A DNA stretch of 35,356 bases from Chloroflexota bacterium (GCA_002722155.1 PBKS01000009.1:110831-146186); one strand, 5' to 3'; shown: positions 16,762-25,497, counted from the first letter of the stretch. Notes: generated by a model from the sequence alone, not told the origin. Made by a program: numbers and translations.

Positions 16762-17709
16762 TTATGTGTATCTAATTCTTGGATCGATCACTGCGTATAG
16801 GATGTCGATCAAAAAAACAGCAAAAACATATACAACTGTGAAAACCAAAACCGCTCCAGTCATTAGAGGGAAGTCATTGTTTAAAATTGCTGTATAAGTC
16901 ATCTGTCCCAATCCTGGCCATGCAAAGACGGTCTCAGTTACGACTGTTCCGCCTATGAAACCTACAAGTATTAGAGCCGAAAAAGTAAGCGGCGGGATTA
17001 AAGCATTTTGAAAAGCATGTCTCCATATCACACTGCGGTTATCTACCCCCTTCGCTCTCGCCAACTTTATATATTCTGAATCAAGAACATCAAGCATTGA
17101 AGATCTTACGAGACGCATTAGCCCTGCTGAAGCTAACCAGCCAAGCGTAACAGCAGGCATAATGTAGTATTGGAGCTTTTGAAAAAATCCAGATGCGTCA
17201 TGGCCTCTTGTTCCCGACGGAAGCCAATCCAAATTGACCGAAAACACTAGTATAAGCATGATTCCTAACCAAAACGGAGGCAATGCTTGGCCAAATACCG
17301 CAAATGTTCGACCAATCGCGTCGATAAATGTACCTCTTTTTACAGCAGATAGCACACCTATAGGAATACCAGTAAGTAGAACAAACAATGTAGCCGCAAA
17401 GCCAAGTTGAAGACTTGCTGGAGCAAATCCTTTTACCATGTCAAAAACAGGTTTTCCAGTCTTAAGAGATTCTCCAAAATCACCTTGGAAAAATCCTTTA
17501 CCTACCCATATGAAATACTGGACCACCATAGGTTTGTCCAAGTGAAATTCCTCACCCCAAGCTTCCCATTGTTCTGGCGATACGTAGCCTACATTGAGCA
17601 TTACATTCCTAGGATCTCCTTGAAGTCGTGACAAGGCAAAAACAATTAAAGTAGCTGCCAAAATTGCCATTATCAAGAATATGAACCGTCTGATTATGAA
17701 TGTTTTCAT
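16762..17709 (-). CDS. peptide/nickel-type ABC transporter permease (DppB family)
   Basis: The 315-residue permease starts with the standard DppB opening: one helix (about 8-26, FIFLIMAILAATLIVFALSRL), then GDPRN. The EAA loop is SEYIKLARAKGVDNRSVIWRHAFQNALIPP (about 205-235). The C-terminal IDILYAVIDPRIRYT is the family's usual end. In the membrane it pairs with the DppC-like protein to form the channel for oligopeptides or similar solutes. The start is ATG 17709 with GGAAG upstream. It lies 153 bp after the substrate-binding protein gene, and a strong stem-loop occupies that gap. The substrate is not predictable from the permease. Confidence 0.94.
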   Translation of the reverse strand: MKTFIIRRFIFLIMAILAATLIVFALSRLQGDPRNVMLNVGYVSPEQWEAWGEEFHLDKPMVVQYFIWVGKGFFQGDFGESLKTGKPVFDMVKGFAPASLQLGFAATLFVLLTGIPIGVLSAVKRGTFIDAIGRTFAVFGQALPPFWLGIMLILVFSVNLDWLPSGTRGHDASGFFQKLQYYIMPAVTLGWLASAGLMRLVRSSMLDVLDSEYIKLARAKGVDNRSVIWRHAFQNALIPPLTFSALILVGFIGGTVVTETVFAWPGLGQMTYTAILNNDFPLMTGAVLVFTVVYVFAVFLIDILYAVIDPRIRYT

Positions 17710-17794
17710 TCGCGCAACTTCCGTGGTTGTATGCTGTTCTGTTTACGTCAACAGTGACCCACTTTTTATGGGGGGGCGGACCACCTGTATGCAG

Positions 17795-17847
17795 GGATAG
17801 TGAGTCGACGTGCCCTCCTGATGGAGTGACACGCCGATTCACTATCC
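17795..17847 (-). promoter_or_regulatory. long stem-loop between SBP and permease genes
   Basis: Arms at 17795-17807 (GGATAGTGAGTCG) and 17835-17847 (CGATTCACTATCC) are complementary at 12 of 13 positions. Inside, CGTG/CACG and CTCC/GGAG extend the structure to a four-base loop. It begins 15 bases after the SBP stop codon and has no U-tract, so it is not a plain terminator. CCTG-TATG-CAGG at 17784-17795 adds a second small hairpin. Such structures after SBP genes often protect the upstream mRNA end, so binding protein is made in excess of permease. Confidence 0.65.
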
Positions 17848-17862
17848 TAATTTCTTAACGAA

Positions 17863-19998
17863 CTACCTTGCGGCAGGGACTATTGTGTCAAACGAGTTAG
17901 GAAGCTCGTATGGGGCTAAGTCCCACTGTGCAACAGTATCTGGGTTGTAACCGATTAGAACCGGTACCTCAACCGTACCTGTAGCTAGTGTCATGTCATG
18001 AGCCCAAGCATTTATTTCCGCTCTCCTTGCTAATTGCTCAGGAGAAGCTTTCTTCATGACTCTGGTGTCTTCTCTGAACTGCCAGAACTGATTGTCTTCC
18101 AGTCCAGGGTTCCATCCACCAGCAGGTAGAGGCCACTTACCACCACCATATGTTCCACCACCTGAACCAAGTCGCCCGTGCTTACTGGTAGCTCCCCACC
18201 TTGTCATCCACGGCACGTGGATTTGTCTACCCAACATTGTAGGTCGGCGTGAGGAATATTGAGTACTATCAATGAAAGGCGCAAGCCCAAGATTCTCTTT
18301 CCACTGTCCTACGACAGCTTCGCAAACTTCTAGGGATGTTCCATTTCCTTGTGAGCAGAAGAATTCAAACTCAAATCCAGGCTGAACACCGGACTCAGCT
18401 AGGAATGCTTTTGCCTTTTCTGGATCAAACGCATAGTTCCAGGCCTCGTTGTATTCAGGATGAAGCTGGTGTAGGTCCATGCCAGGCTGTGAGCTTCCGT
18501 ACACTGCACCGCCATATCCACCTGTCACAGAAGCAGCTATCAATTCTCTGTCAATTGAGTATGCAAGGGCTTTTCTGAACGCCTTCGCCTTCAACATAGA
18601 CGGAGTTTCATAAGAGAACTTATCTGTGTCGGTGTAATCGAAACCGACTGAATCAGCTGTAAATTTAGAATCTGATCCATCAAACGTGTAGTCAAAGTTA
18701 GTCATTTCGCAACCAGCTCCAGGAGTATCCTGTATTGCTGGGTCTGACCTATCAATACCAACACATTCTAACCTTGGGTCACCGATCCATGGGAATTTAT
18801 CCGTAGGAATGAATCCCTGTCTCATCACTGGGTTACCAGACAAATCATCGTCACCAAGCTTTGAGTTTTCAGGGTATGCAAATGACCACAGATTTCCAGC
18901 GAAGTAGTAGAAATTACCATTGATGGCATCTAATCCTTCGTTAAATGCGAACCCTTCTTTTTCAAGTCGTCCAACGTCTTGAATAGAGGCCATAGCGATG
19001 TCAGCAGCTCCTGTTTGAAGCATTGCTGATCGCTGTTGAGCTTCGTTCGCCTGTAGGAAAACAATTTTGTCGAACTGAGGCGAATTTTTCCAGTGGTCTA
19101 CTCGAGAAATAGCCTCGATCCTCTCTGCTGGCAACCATTCGCTAACAACGAAAGGACCAGACCCGTGAGGTACACCAAATGTGTCACCTAATTCATCGTG
19201 AAGAGTCTTGGACTGCATCCAAATTGCATCCTGACATATTGATGAAGCGTCTTGTAATCCGTCAGCTACGAAAGCTCGGTTTGGTGCCTCAGCAATGTAT
19301 GTGTCAACAGCTGACCAAGGCTGATAATACTCATAAGCCTGTGAGGAGTTTGAGTGGGCAGAGCTAATGTCTTCAGCACCTGCATCGTTGAACGACCATG
19401 CCACGTCTTCAGCTGTCAGAGGGCCAATTTTGACCATATCGCCATCCACGACTCTATAGAAATCTATACCCTCATGTACATGGACTCTGATTTTACCTTG
19501 TTTTTCTATATCGCTTAAGTCAACAAGATCCATTTTGTCTTGCTTTTTACCGTCCATAGTTATGTCCTCACCGCCGTCTTTGGCAGGGAGTATCCATTCC
19601 CATGAATCTGCCACATATGGAGCGTGACAAGCTTCTCCAGTGTCCCTAATTGGGTTTCCTTGATCGTCAAAAGTAGGTTCCCAACCAAGCAAAGGTTCTT
19701 GGAAACCAAAGAACCCGTGGAACAGAACGTCAGGCCATGTGCCTTTCACGTTTCTAAACTGAGGGGTTCCAACGTTGTCAAAGGCAACTGTAATGGTAGT
19801 GCTCACCTGTTCCACTGGTGCAGCTGACGAAGCAGCGGCAGGAGCAGCGGCAGGAGCAGCGGCAGGAGCAGCAGCAGGAGCAGCAGCAGGAGCAGCATCA
19901 TCGTCTGATGAACCGCATGCGATGCCAGCAGCTAGTAATCCGGCTACTGACAGGCTGACCAAAGCCTTTGTATTAACTATCTTCTTCCACTTAAACAT
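17863..19998 (-). CDS. extracellular solute-binding protein family 5, lipoprotein
   Basis: The 711-residue lipoprotein has a signal peptide ending in LLAAGIAC, with Cys28 as the lipidation site. An Ala/Pro linker (about 33-60) follows, then a family-5 solute-binding domain. Landmarks are DFYRV-like HEGIDFYRVV near 160, EDVAWSFND, HGSGPFVVSEWLPAERIEAI, the KAFRKALAYSIDRELI segment near 475, and YNEAWNYAFDPEKAKAFLAESG. At 711 residues it is longer than DppA/OppA (about 530), as often seen in Chloroflexota. A strong AGGAGG lies eight bases before ATG. It heads the SBP-DppB-DppC operon. The ligand may be a peptide, opine or other solute. The coding sequence contains a 12-bp tandem repeat within the linker. 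Confidence 0.93.
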   Translation of the reverse strand: MFKWKKIVNTKALVSLSVAGLLAAGIACGSSDDDAAPAAAPAAAPAAAPAAAPAAASSAAPVEQVSTTITVAFDNVGTPQFRNVKGTWPDVLFHGFFGFQEPLLGWEPTFDDQGNPIRDTGEACHAPYVADSWEWILPAKDGGEDITMDGKKQDKMDLVDLSDIEKQGKIRVHVHEGIDFYRVVDGDMVKIGPLTAEDVAWSFNDAGAEDISSAHSNSSQAYEYYQPWSAVDTYIAEAPNRAFVADGLQDASSICQDAIWMQSKTLHDELGDTFGVPHGSGPFVVSEWLPAERIEAISRVDHWKNSPQFDKIVFLQANEAQQRSAMLQTGAADIAMASIQDVGRLEKEGFAFNEGLDAINGNFYYFAGNLWSFAYPENSKLGDDDLSGNPVMRQGFIPTDKFPWIGDPRLECVGIDRSDPAIQDTPGAGCEMTNFDYTFDGSDSKFTADSVGFDYTDTDKFSYETPSMLKAKAFRKALAYSIDRELIAASVTGGYGGAVYGSSQPGMDLHQLHPEYNEAWNYAFDPEKAKAFLAESGVQPGFEFEFFCSQGNGTSLEVCEAVVGQWKENLGLAPFIDSTQYSSRRPTMLGRQIHVPWMTRWGATSKHGRLGSGGGTYGGGKWPLPAGGWNPGLEDNQFWQFREDTRVMKKASPEQLARRAEINAWAHDMTLATGTVEVPVLIGYNPDTVAQWDLAPYELPNSFDTIVPAAR
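19835..19894 (-). repeat. five 12-bp tandem repeats coding an Ala/Pro linker
   Basis: Five consecutive 12-bp units of gcRgcaggagca (three with G and two with A at the third base) encode AAAP repeats directly after the lipidation Cys of the SBP. A tandem repeat of this kind can change in copy number by slippage while keeping the frame, altering the tether length. Confidence 0.85.
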
Positions 19999-20276
19999 AA
20001 GTGTTCCTCCTAGCTATGCAATGATTATGGATTATCATACTTTTTGATGATTACCATTGCACTAACAATTACGGTGAATGTTTATTATTTCACAGGTTTG
20101 AATAATCCCACAGAAACATTTCGCTGTCAAAGGAGTTGAAATTTAATATTAAGATGTGTTAGCGGTTTTTAGGGTAGTTGAATAGGAAATATGCGTTTGC
20201 TGGCTCCATTGACAACGATTGATTTCAAAAACCCTTACACAAGGGGGAAGTAAACGTTTTATCAAAAGACTAGAAA
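19999..20276 (-). promoter_or_regulatory. upstream region of the SBP-ABC operon
   Basis: This 278-bp gap contains no gene that I can support. On the minus strand a TATGAT hexamer, close to a -10 element, lies about 35 bases before the SBP start, but the base pairs expected for a -35 are weak. The strong AGGAGG ribosome site adjoins the SBP gene. The part next to nhaA shows no obvious terminator. Confidence 0.3.
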
Positions 20277-21623
20277 TCAAATATCGATTCGGTTTGCACT
20301 GCTAATTCTTAATGTGAAATATCCAAGAATCCCCGATATTAATGACGCTGTTATAACTCCTAATCGAACGAAAGTTTGGAAATTCTCGTCATCAAAAGCT
20401 AGCCCACCAATAAATAGGCTCATCGTAAATCCTATTCCCGCGAGGAGAGCTAGGCCAAAATATTGTTTCCATTCTATATCCGTTGGAAGTGAGCATACAT
20501 TTAAAATGCTAGCTAAATAGGTAAAAAGCATTACTCCAATCGGCTTACCCAAAAGTAGACCTAATCCCACCCCTAGTGTCACTGGTTCTACGAAAAAATC
20601 TAGATTCAGTCCCTTAAGAGATACTCCTGCATTAGCCAGAGCAAATAGGGGCAAAATTAAAAAGGCCACCCACATATGTAAGCCATGTTCCAAACGATAT
20701 AGGGGGTCCTGATCGGTTGGTGTAGTAATGTTTACTTCACCCGTATTTACCTCGGTAGCACTACTATTAAGGTCAGCATCCACTAGCTCTACAAACAACC
20801 TGTCATCAATGGAACCCCGAAACACACCCGTGTTGTCACCTGTTTCAACTAATGTCACTGACTCCGATATACGTTCTTTGGCTACAGGGTCGTTCTTACC
20901 TCTGGCTGGAATAAACATTGCCACGATGACTCCGGCCAGTGTGGCATGAAGACCTGATTTTAAAACACAGACCCAAAGCAAGGTGCCGGTGACCATGTAG
21001 GGAGATAATTCAGTGACTTTCCTTCTGTTGAGTGCCATGAGAATCAATATACATATTAGGGAAGCTCCCAAAGGCAATAAAGCTAGGCTATCAGTATAAA
21101 AGACAGCTATTATGAGTATTGCTGCAAGATCGTCAATTATCGCAATAGATACTAACGTTAATTTAAGGGATTCTGGAACTCTACTTCCCAAAAGTGTCAA
21201 TACGCCAAGTGCAAACGCTATGTCCGTTGCCGCTGGAATAGCCCAGCCCTGTATGGTGGCTGAGTCACCCCAATTAAAGAATATGTAAATCAGTGAAGGA
21301 ACAATTAATCCACCGAGCGCAGCAATTGCCGGTAAGCTTATTTGAGACCGACTTGATAATTGCCCATCGAGTACTTCTCTTTTTATTTCTAAACTTACCA
21401 GTAGGAAGAAGATAGCCATCAATCCATCGTTTATCCAATGGTGGAAATCTTTGTCTATGGAAAAATTTCCTAGCTGGATTAACACCGGAGCATGCAAAAT
21501 ATCATTGTAATAATTTTCTAACGGGGAGTTGACAATCAGAATAGCAATGACTGCAGCTATAACTAAAAGTATTCCTCCTGCGGACTCTAGAAGGAAAAAT
21601 TCTCTAAGCATTCTTACCGGCAT
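20277..21623 (-). CDS. nhaA: Na+/H+ antiporter NhaA with a ~59-residue insertion
   Basis: NhaA exchanges Na+ for protons in the inner membrane and controls pH and salt. I choose ATG 21623 because GGAG precedes it and MPVRMLREFFLLESAGG aligns with known N-termini; TTG 21638 is an alternative. Key residues are Asp134 (PAATDIAFALG), Asp164-Asp165 (AIIDDLAAI) and Lys360 (LLLGKPIG), matching E. coli Asp133, Asp163, Asp164 and Lys300. The offset jumps from +1 to +60, so about 59 residues are inserted between the middle helices and the RLEHGLHMWVAFLILPLFALANAG helix. The insert (about 250-308) contains SVTLVETGDNTGVFRGSI and ELVDADLNSSAT, a pattern of repeated beta domains on bacterial surface proteins. 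The frame is open throughout. Confidence 0.92.
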   Translation of the reverse strand: MPVRMLREFFLLESAGGILLVIAAVIAILIVNSPLENYYNDILHAPVLIQLGNFSIDKDFHHWINDGLMAIFFLLVSLEIKREVLDGQLSSRSQISLPAIAALGGLIVPSLIYIFFNWGDSATIQGWAIPAATDIAFALGVLTLLGSRVPESLKLTLVSIAIIDDLAAILIIAVFYTDSLALLPLGASLICILILMALNRRKVTELSPYMVTGTLLWVCVLKSGLHATLAGVIVAMFIPARGKNDPVAKERISESVTLVETGDNTGVFRGSIDDRLFVELVDADLNSSATEVNTGEVNITTPTDQDPLYRLEHGLHMWVAFLILPLFALANAGVSLKGLNLDFFVEPVTLGVGLGLLLGKPIGVMLFTYLASILNVCSLPTDIEWKQYFGLALLAGIGFTMSLFIGGLAFDDENFQTFVRLGVITASLISGILGYFTLRISSANRIDI

Positions 21624-21709
21624 AATATTCTCCGCCAATATACTACCTTGAATAGTGACTAAGAGGTATATAAATTACACTGTTCTGTAAAGCAATAAAA
21701 GAGACGGTT

Positions 21710-22552
21710 GTGGTAAAACCTAGAATTCTCACTTATGGTGAAATAATTTTCGATTTGGTTGAGGGTAAACCTTATTTAGGTGGGGCCCCTTTAAATTTCG
21801 CTTGGTTTGTAAATCAATTGGGTGGAGAAGCTACCCTTATAAGTGCGGTAGGAAACGATGTTTTGGGATCAAAAGCTGTATCAATCATAGAAAATTACGG
21901 GATTGACAGTCATATTCATTTCTCCAAAGAGAGTACTGGAACTGCTATTGTGAATTCAGATGGGAAATTCAATATTACATACCCCGCTGCCTGGAACCAC
22001 ATAGAAATCCCTGAACTGGAAGCAGGTATTTATGATTTACTATATGTAGGTACCTTGGCTCAAACAAGCTCTTTCAATCGTGGGAAGCTCCCTGCCTTAC
22101 TCACAAGCTCTAATACAAGAATTTTCCTAGATTTGAACCTTCGACATCCTTTTTACTCAAAAGAGATAATTTTCAATTCCCTGCAAATGGCAGATATAGT
22201 CAAAGTAAATCTAGAGGAATGGCAAGAAATTAAGAGCTTTATTTCAATGAAAGACCCCTTTGCTTTTATGAATTACTTCAATTTATCTCATTTGGCGATC
22301 ACTATGGGGTATGAAGGAGCCAGATTTTTCTTTGATGGACAGGGGTTTCTATATCGACCCAATAAAATAACGGAGATAGATCCGACGGGAGCTGGAGATG
22401 CATTTAGCGCAGGTTTTGCAATGGGTATTTTATTGGGAATCCCAGCAATGAACGTCCTTAAAGTTGGATGTCAGGCCGGCGCCGCTGTGGCTGGGCATAA
22501 AGGAGCCCACGCGGATTTACCCGATTTCGTCAGAGACCAGATATTCTTGTAG
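21710..22552 (+). CDS. PfkB-family carbohydrate kinase
   Basis: The 280-residue protein has the ribokinase-fold signatures. The N-terminal GGAPLNFAWFVNQLGGEATLIS (about 24-45) and AVGNDVLG form the sugar-binding side. FLDLNLRHPFY (139-149) is the usual D-x-N-x-R strand. IDPTGAGDAFSAGF (223-236) is the second PfkB signature, with the catalytic base Asp230 and the anion hole GAGD. It is slightly shorter than typical fructokinases (about 300-320). The start is GTG 21710. It phosphorylates a sugar or sugar acid with ATP in the cytosol; fructose is the most common guess for this subgroup, but the substrate is not proven. It stands alone, divergent from nhaA, and ends 17 bp before the convergent tRNA gene. 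Confidence 0.88.
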   Translation: MVKPRILTYGEIIFDLVEGKPYLGGAPLNFAWFVNQLGGEATLISAVGNDVLGSKAVSIIENYGIDSHIHFSKESTGTAIVNSDGKFNITYPAAWNHIEIPELEAGIYDLLYVGTLAQTSSFNRGKLPALLTSSNTRIFLDLNLRHPFYSKEIIFNSLQMADIVKVNLEEWQEIKSFISMKDPFAFMNYFNLSHLAITMGYEGARFFFDGQGFLYRPNKITEIDPTGAGDAFSAGFAMGILLGIPAMNVLKVGCQAGAAVAGHKGAHADLPDFVRDQIFL

Positions 22553-22569
22553 TTCGATAGGAAATATCA

Positions 22570-22655
22570 TGGTGCCGAAGGCGAGAGTCGAACTCGCACG
22601 AGTGTTACCTCAACGGTTTTTGAGACCGCCGCGTCTACCATTCCGCCACTTCGGC
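22570..22655 (-). tRNA. tRNA-Leu (CAA anticodon), CCA encoded
   Basis: On the minus strand the acceptor stem GCCGAAG/CTTCGGC, a D-arm (GCG...CGC), an anticodon stem with loop CTCAAAA (anticodon CAA, reading UUG), a long class-II variable arm and a T-arm (GCGAG-TTCGACT-CTCGC) are all present. The discriminator base is A (position 22573) and the 3' CCA is encoded at 22572-22570. The long variable arm and A73 identify leucine. A TATAAT lies 16-21 bases upstream (22671-22676), giving a likely -10 element. TTG is used as a start codon several times in this window; this tRNA reads TTG only inside genes. Confidence 0.96.
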
Positions 22656-22735
22656 ATTTTAAGAAGTGTAATTATAGATATGGTTGAGCTTGCCTGCTAG
22701 GGGTGAATTAGATCCAAGTTAATCAACTCACCGCA

Positions 22736-22936
22736 TTACATATCTATTTTTTTGTCTCCTGATAAGTATCCTTCCGGATCTTTTTGAAATGCTATCTTGC
22801 AACCAGGGGCACAAAAATAATAAGAGTTTCCTTTGTAATCGTAGGACCCTCCATTGGGATTTTCTGCATTGACGGACATATGGCACACAGGATCTATAGC
22901 TTCTTTTCTGGGCTTTGAAAATAAAGGGATTTTCAT
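22736..22936 (-). CDS. YHS-domain protein linked to CopA
   Basis: The 66-residue protein has a short basic N-terminus (MKIPLFSKPRKEA) and one YHS domain: DPVCHMSVNAENPNGGSYDY followed by KGNSYYFCAPGCKIAFQKDPEGYL. The Cys and His residues (CHM, FCAPGC) are the expected metal-binding candidates. ATG 22936 is chosen because GAGAGG lies seven bases upstream; the longer TTG form would start inside that site. YHS domains occur in or beside heavy-metal ATPases. This gene is 18 bp after copA on the same strand, so a role in copper delivery or sensing at the pump is likely but inferred. Confidence 0.87.
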   Translation of the reverse strand: MKIPLFSKPRKEAIDPVCHMSVNAENPNGGSYDYKGNSYYFCAPGCKIAFQKDPEGYLSGDKKIDM

Positions 22937-22954
22937 CGTGGAACCTCTCAATGC

Positions 22955-25423
22955 TTATAAATTACTATTTTTCAGGCGAAGGGCATTTAATACCACTGTT
23001 ATTGAGCTTATACCCATTGCCGCAGCTGCTACCACTGGGTTTAAGAATCCTCTATCCCCTATCAGAGGTGATAGGAATTCTGGTACCGCTTGTAAAGCAA
23101 ATAAAGGATACAAGATGCCTGCTGCTACTGGAACCAACAATATATTGTAAGCAAAAGCCCAGAAGAGATTCTGTTTTATCGTTTTGATACAAGATTTACT
23201 CAATTGTATTGATTTGGCCACTGAAGACAATCTGTTACCCAGTATAGTGATCTGAGCTGATTCAATAGCAACATCAGTGCCGTTACCCATGGCTATGCTC
23301 AGATCTGCCTGAGTAAGAGCCGGTGCATCGTTTATTCCGTCCCCAACCATACATACTTTCTTTCCGTTCTCTTGAAGTTTTGATATATATTCCGCTTTGT
23401 CTTGAGGAAGAAAATTGGATCTATGGTCTCTTATACTCAGTTCGTCAGCCACGGTTTCAACGACTTCTTTTGCATCACCACTCAGCAACACCAAGTCTAA
23501 GTGCATACTTTGAAGTCGATTTATAGTTTCTTTCGCATCATCTCGGATAGTATCCGAAACCAAAATGGAACCCGCGTATTCTCCTTCAACTGAGACGTGA
23601 ATTTCTCCAAACCGACCGGGGTTTGGATTCTGAGAAACTTCTACCCCACGAGTTTCAAGGAAAAGTTTATTTCCCACTAAAATTTCCTTCTTATCAGTCG
23701 TTGCTGAAGCTCCTAAACCAGGGAAAACTTGGAATTGGTCAATGTCGTACGGTTCAATGTTTTTGGAAGCACATTCAGAAACAATAGCTCTTGCTAAAAC
23801 ATGTTCCGAATTTTTCTCTACAGATCCAGCATATTTTAGAATCTCACTTTCTTTAAAATCTGACGAGGGATTTATGTAACTAACTTTTGGCTCACCATTA
23901 GTAAGAGTCCCTGTCTTGTCGAAAATTACAACCTCGATTGTTTGTAGAGTCTCTATTGCTAGAGCGTCCCTGTATAGAATACCGTTCTCAGCACCTTTTC
24001 CACTTCCTACCATTATTGCTATCGGAGTGGCTAAACCCATGGCGCATGGGCAAGCAATTACAAGTACGGCTACTGCAGCCATTATTGCGTAAGAGTGTTC
24101 AGGAGCTGGGCCAAAAAGCATCCATATAAAAAACGTCAAAGATGATACACATATAATTATTGGTACCAACAATGCTGCCAACTTGTCAGCAATACGTTGA
24201 ATTGGTGCCTTTGATGCTTGTGTATCCTCAATCAAAGAAATTATCTTTGAGTAAACAGTGTTTTCAGAAAGGGCCTCTGCCACTATTTTTATGTTGCCTG
24301 TACCGTTAACAGTGGAGGTAAAAACAGAGTCGCCAATTTTCTTTACGGATGGGATACTTTCGCCAGTAAGAGAAGATTCATCTACTTCCGAAAATCCTTC
24401 AATTATTGAACCATCTACTGGAATAACTTCTCCTGGTTTAACAACTACAACATTGCCAATTACAAGATCATCAACAGGAATTGTTTTTAATTCAGTATCT
24501 TGAATGATGGTTGCCATTTTGGGTGCCATTTCGATCAGGGATTTGATGGAATCAGTCGCCCGCCTCCGTGATTTCGATTCCAAATACCGTCCAAATAAAA
24601 CCATCCCAATTATTGCGCAGGAAGTCCCAAAATGAGTTTCATTAAAGCTGTCATTTATACCAAGAAAATCACTTATAGCTACGAATGCACTATATAAGTA
24701 CGCAGTTGAAGTTCCAACTGCGATCAAAGTATTCATATTCGTGGTTCGGTGTTTGGCAGCATTCCAAGCACTTGTATAAAACTGAGAACCGGCCCAGAAC
24801 TGTATAATGCTGGCTATTATAAAAGCTAGATATTGATAATCAAAAGGAATCAATGACACAACGTTAGGGATCATCGCAAACATGATAAACCCTGCTCCTA
24901 AGAGACTTACAATAGCCTGCTGAATTATGAGTCTTTGCGCCCTCTCGGTGGATGCATATCCGAACTCTTCCTTATCCACATACGACGATGAATAGCCAGC
25001 ACTGCTTATTGCTCTTCTAATGGATGAAATTGATTCCAATCCTGGAACATATTTAATCTTAGCTGTTTCAGAAGCCAGATTTACGAATGCTTCTTCCACG
25101 CCGTCTAATTCTGATATGGAGGTTTCAATTTGCGATACACATGCAGCGCAGGTCATCCCTTCAATAGACAGCGTTATTGATTCAGTTCCTACCTTGTATC
25201 CAGCGTTTTCAATTGCAGATCTGACATCTTCTTTCTCCATGTCCCCATTTGGGATGTGTATTGTAGCCTTTTCCGTAGCCAGGTTTACCACAGCTCTCTC
25301 AATTTGCGGTAAGCTTTCGAGAGCTTCTCCCACATGTGATACACAAGCAGCACATGTCATTCCAACAACTGGAATAGTTATGGAAGTTACGCCTTGTTGA
25401 TCAACCATTCCTTTGCTCACCAT
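22955..25423 (-). CDS. copA: copper-exporting P1B-type ATPase
   Basis: The 822-residue pump has two N-terminal heavy-metal domains with GMTCAAC at 21-27 (Cys24, Cys27) and 89-95 (Cys92, Cys95). The P-type core follows: TGES 353-356, the membrane metal site Cys458-Pro-Cys460 (ACPCAMGLATP), phosphorylated Asp502 in DKTGT, and GDGINDAP. The last helices carry YN and MxxSS (AAMGISS), the features of the Cu(I)-exporting P1B-1 class. One oddity is that the nucleotide-domain motif SEHP appears as SEHV (539-542). His541 is kept but Pro is replaced by Val. The start is ATG 25423. Transcription passes into the YHS gene. A terminator lies between this gene and lexA, so it probably has its own promoter. 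Confidence 0.95.
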   Translation of the reverse strand: MVSKGMVDQQGVTSITIPVVGMTCAACVSHVGEALESLPQIERAVVNLATEKATIHIPNGDMEKEDVRSAIENAGYKVGTESITLSIEGMTCAACVSQIETSISELDGVEEAFVNLASETAKIKYVPGLESISSIRRAISSAGYSSSYVDKEEFGYASTERAQRLIIQQAIVSLLGAGFIMFAMIPNVVSLIPFDYQYLAFIIASIIQFWAGSQFYTSAWNAAKHRTTNMNTLIAVGTSTAYLYSAFVAISDFLGINDSFNETHFGTSCAIIGMVLFGRYLESKSRRRATDSIKSLIEMAPKMATIIQDTELKTIPVDDLVIGNVVVVKPGEVIPVDGSIIEGFSEVDESSLTGESIPSVKKIGDSVFTSTVNGTGNIKIVAEALSENTVYSKIISLIEDTQASKAPIQRIADKLAALLVPIIICVSSLTFFIWMLFGPAPEHSYAIMAAVAVLVIACPCAMGLATPIAIMVGSGKGAENGILYRDALAIETLQTIEVVIFDKTGTLTNGEPKVSYINPSSDFKESEILKYAGSVEKNSEHVLARAIVSECASKNIEPYDIDQFQVFPGLGASATTDKKEILVGNKLFLETRGVEVSQNPNPGRFGEIHVSVEGEYAGSILVSDTIRDDAKETINRLQSMHLDLVLLSGDAKEVVETVADELSIRDHRSNFLPQDKAEYISKLQENGKKVCMVGDGINDAPALTQADLSIAMGNGTDVAIESAQITILGNRLSSVAKSIQLSKSCIKTIKQNLFWAFAYNILLVPVAAGILYPLFALQAVPEFLSPLIGDRGFLNPVVAAAAMGISSITVVLNALRLKNSNL

Positions 25424-25467
25424 ATTTGAAACTAAGCGTCAACCTAATAGAATTATACGCCTAATAG

Positions 25468-25497
25468 AAAGGGCCGGCAGAAAGTGCCGGCCTTTTC
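25468..25497 (-). terminator. intrinsic terminator after lexA
   Basis: GGCCGGCA (25472-25479) and TGCCGGCC (25485-25492) form an eight-base GC stem with a five-base loop. An A-run on one flank and a T-rich run on the other let it work in both directions. It separates the lexA transcript from copA. No protein-coding frame overlaps it. Confidence 0.85.

Noticed and set aside
20836-21033. Possible frameshift or pseudogene in NhaA because of the extra segment
   Set aside because: The frame is open throughout and the residues on both sides match NhaA, so it is an in-frame insertion rather than damage.
24972-24980. A perfect DnaA-box 9-mer (TTATCCACA), with dnaN 3 kb away, hinting at an origin
   Set aside because: It is a single box inside the copA coding sequence. 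I saw no cluster of boxes, no AT-rich unwinding element and no dnaA gene.
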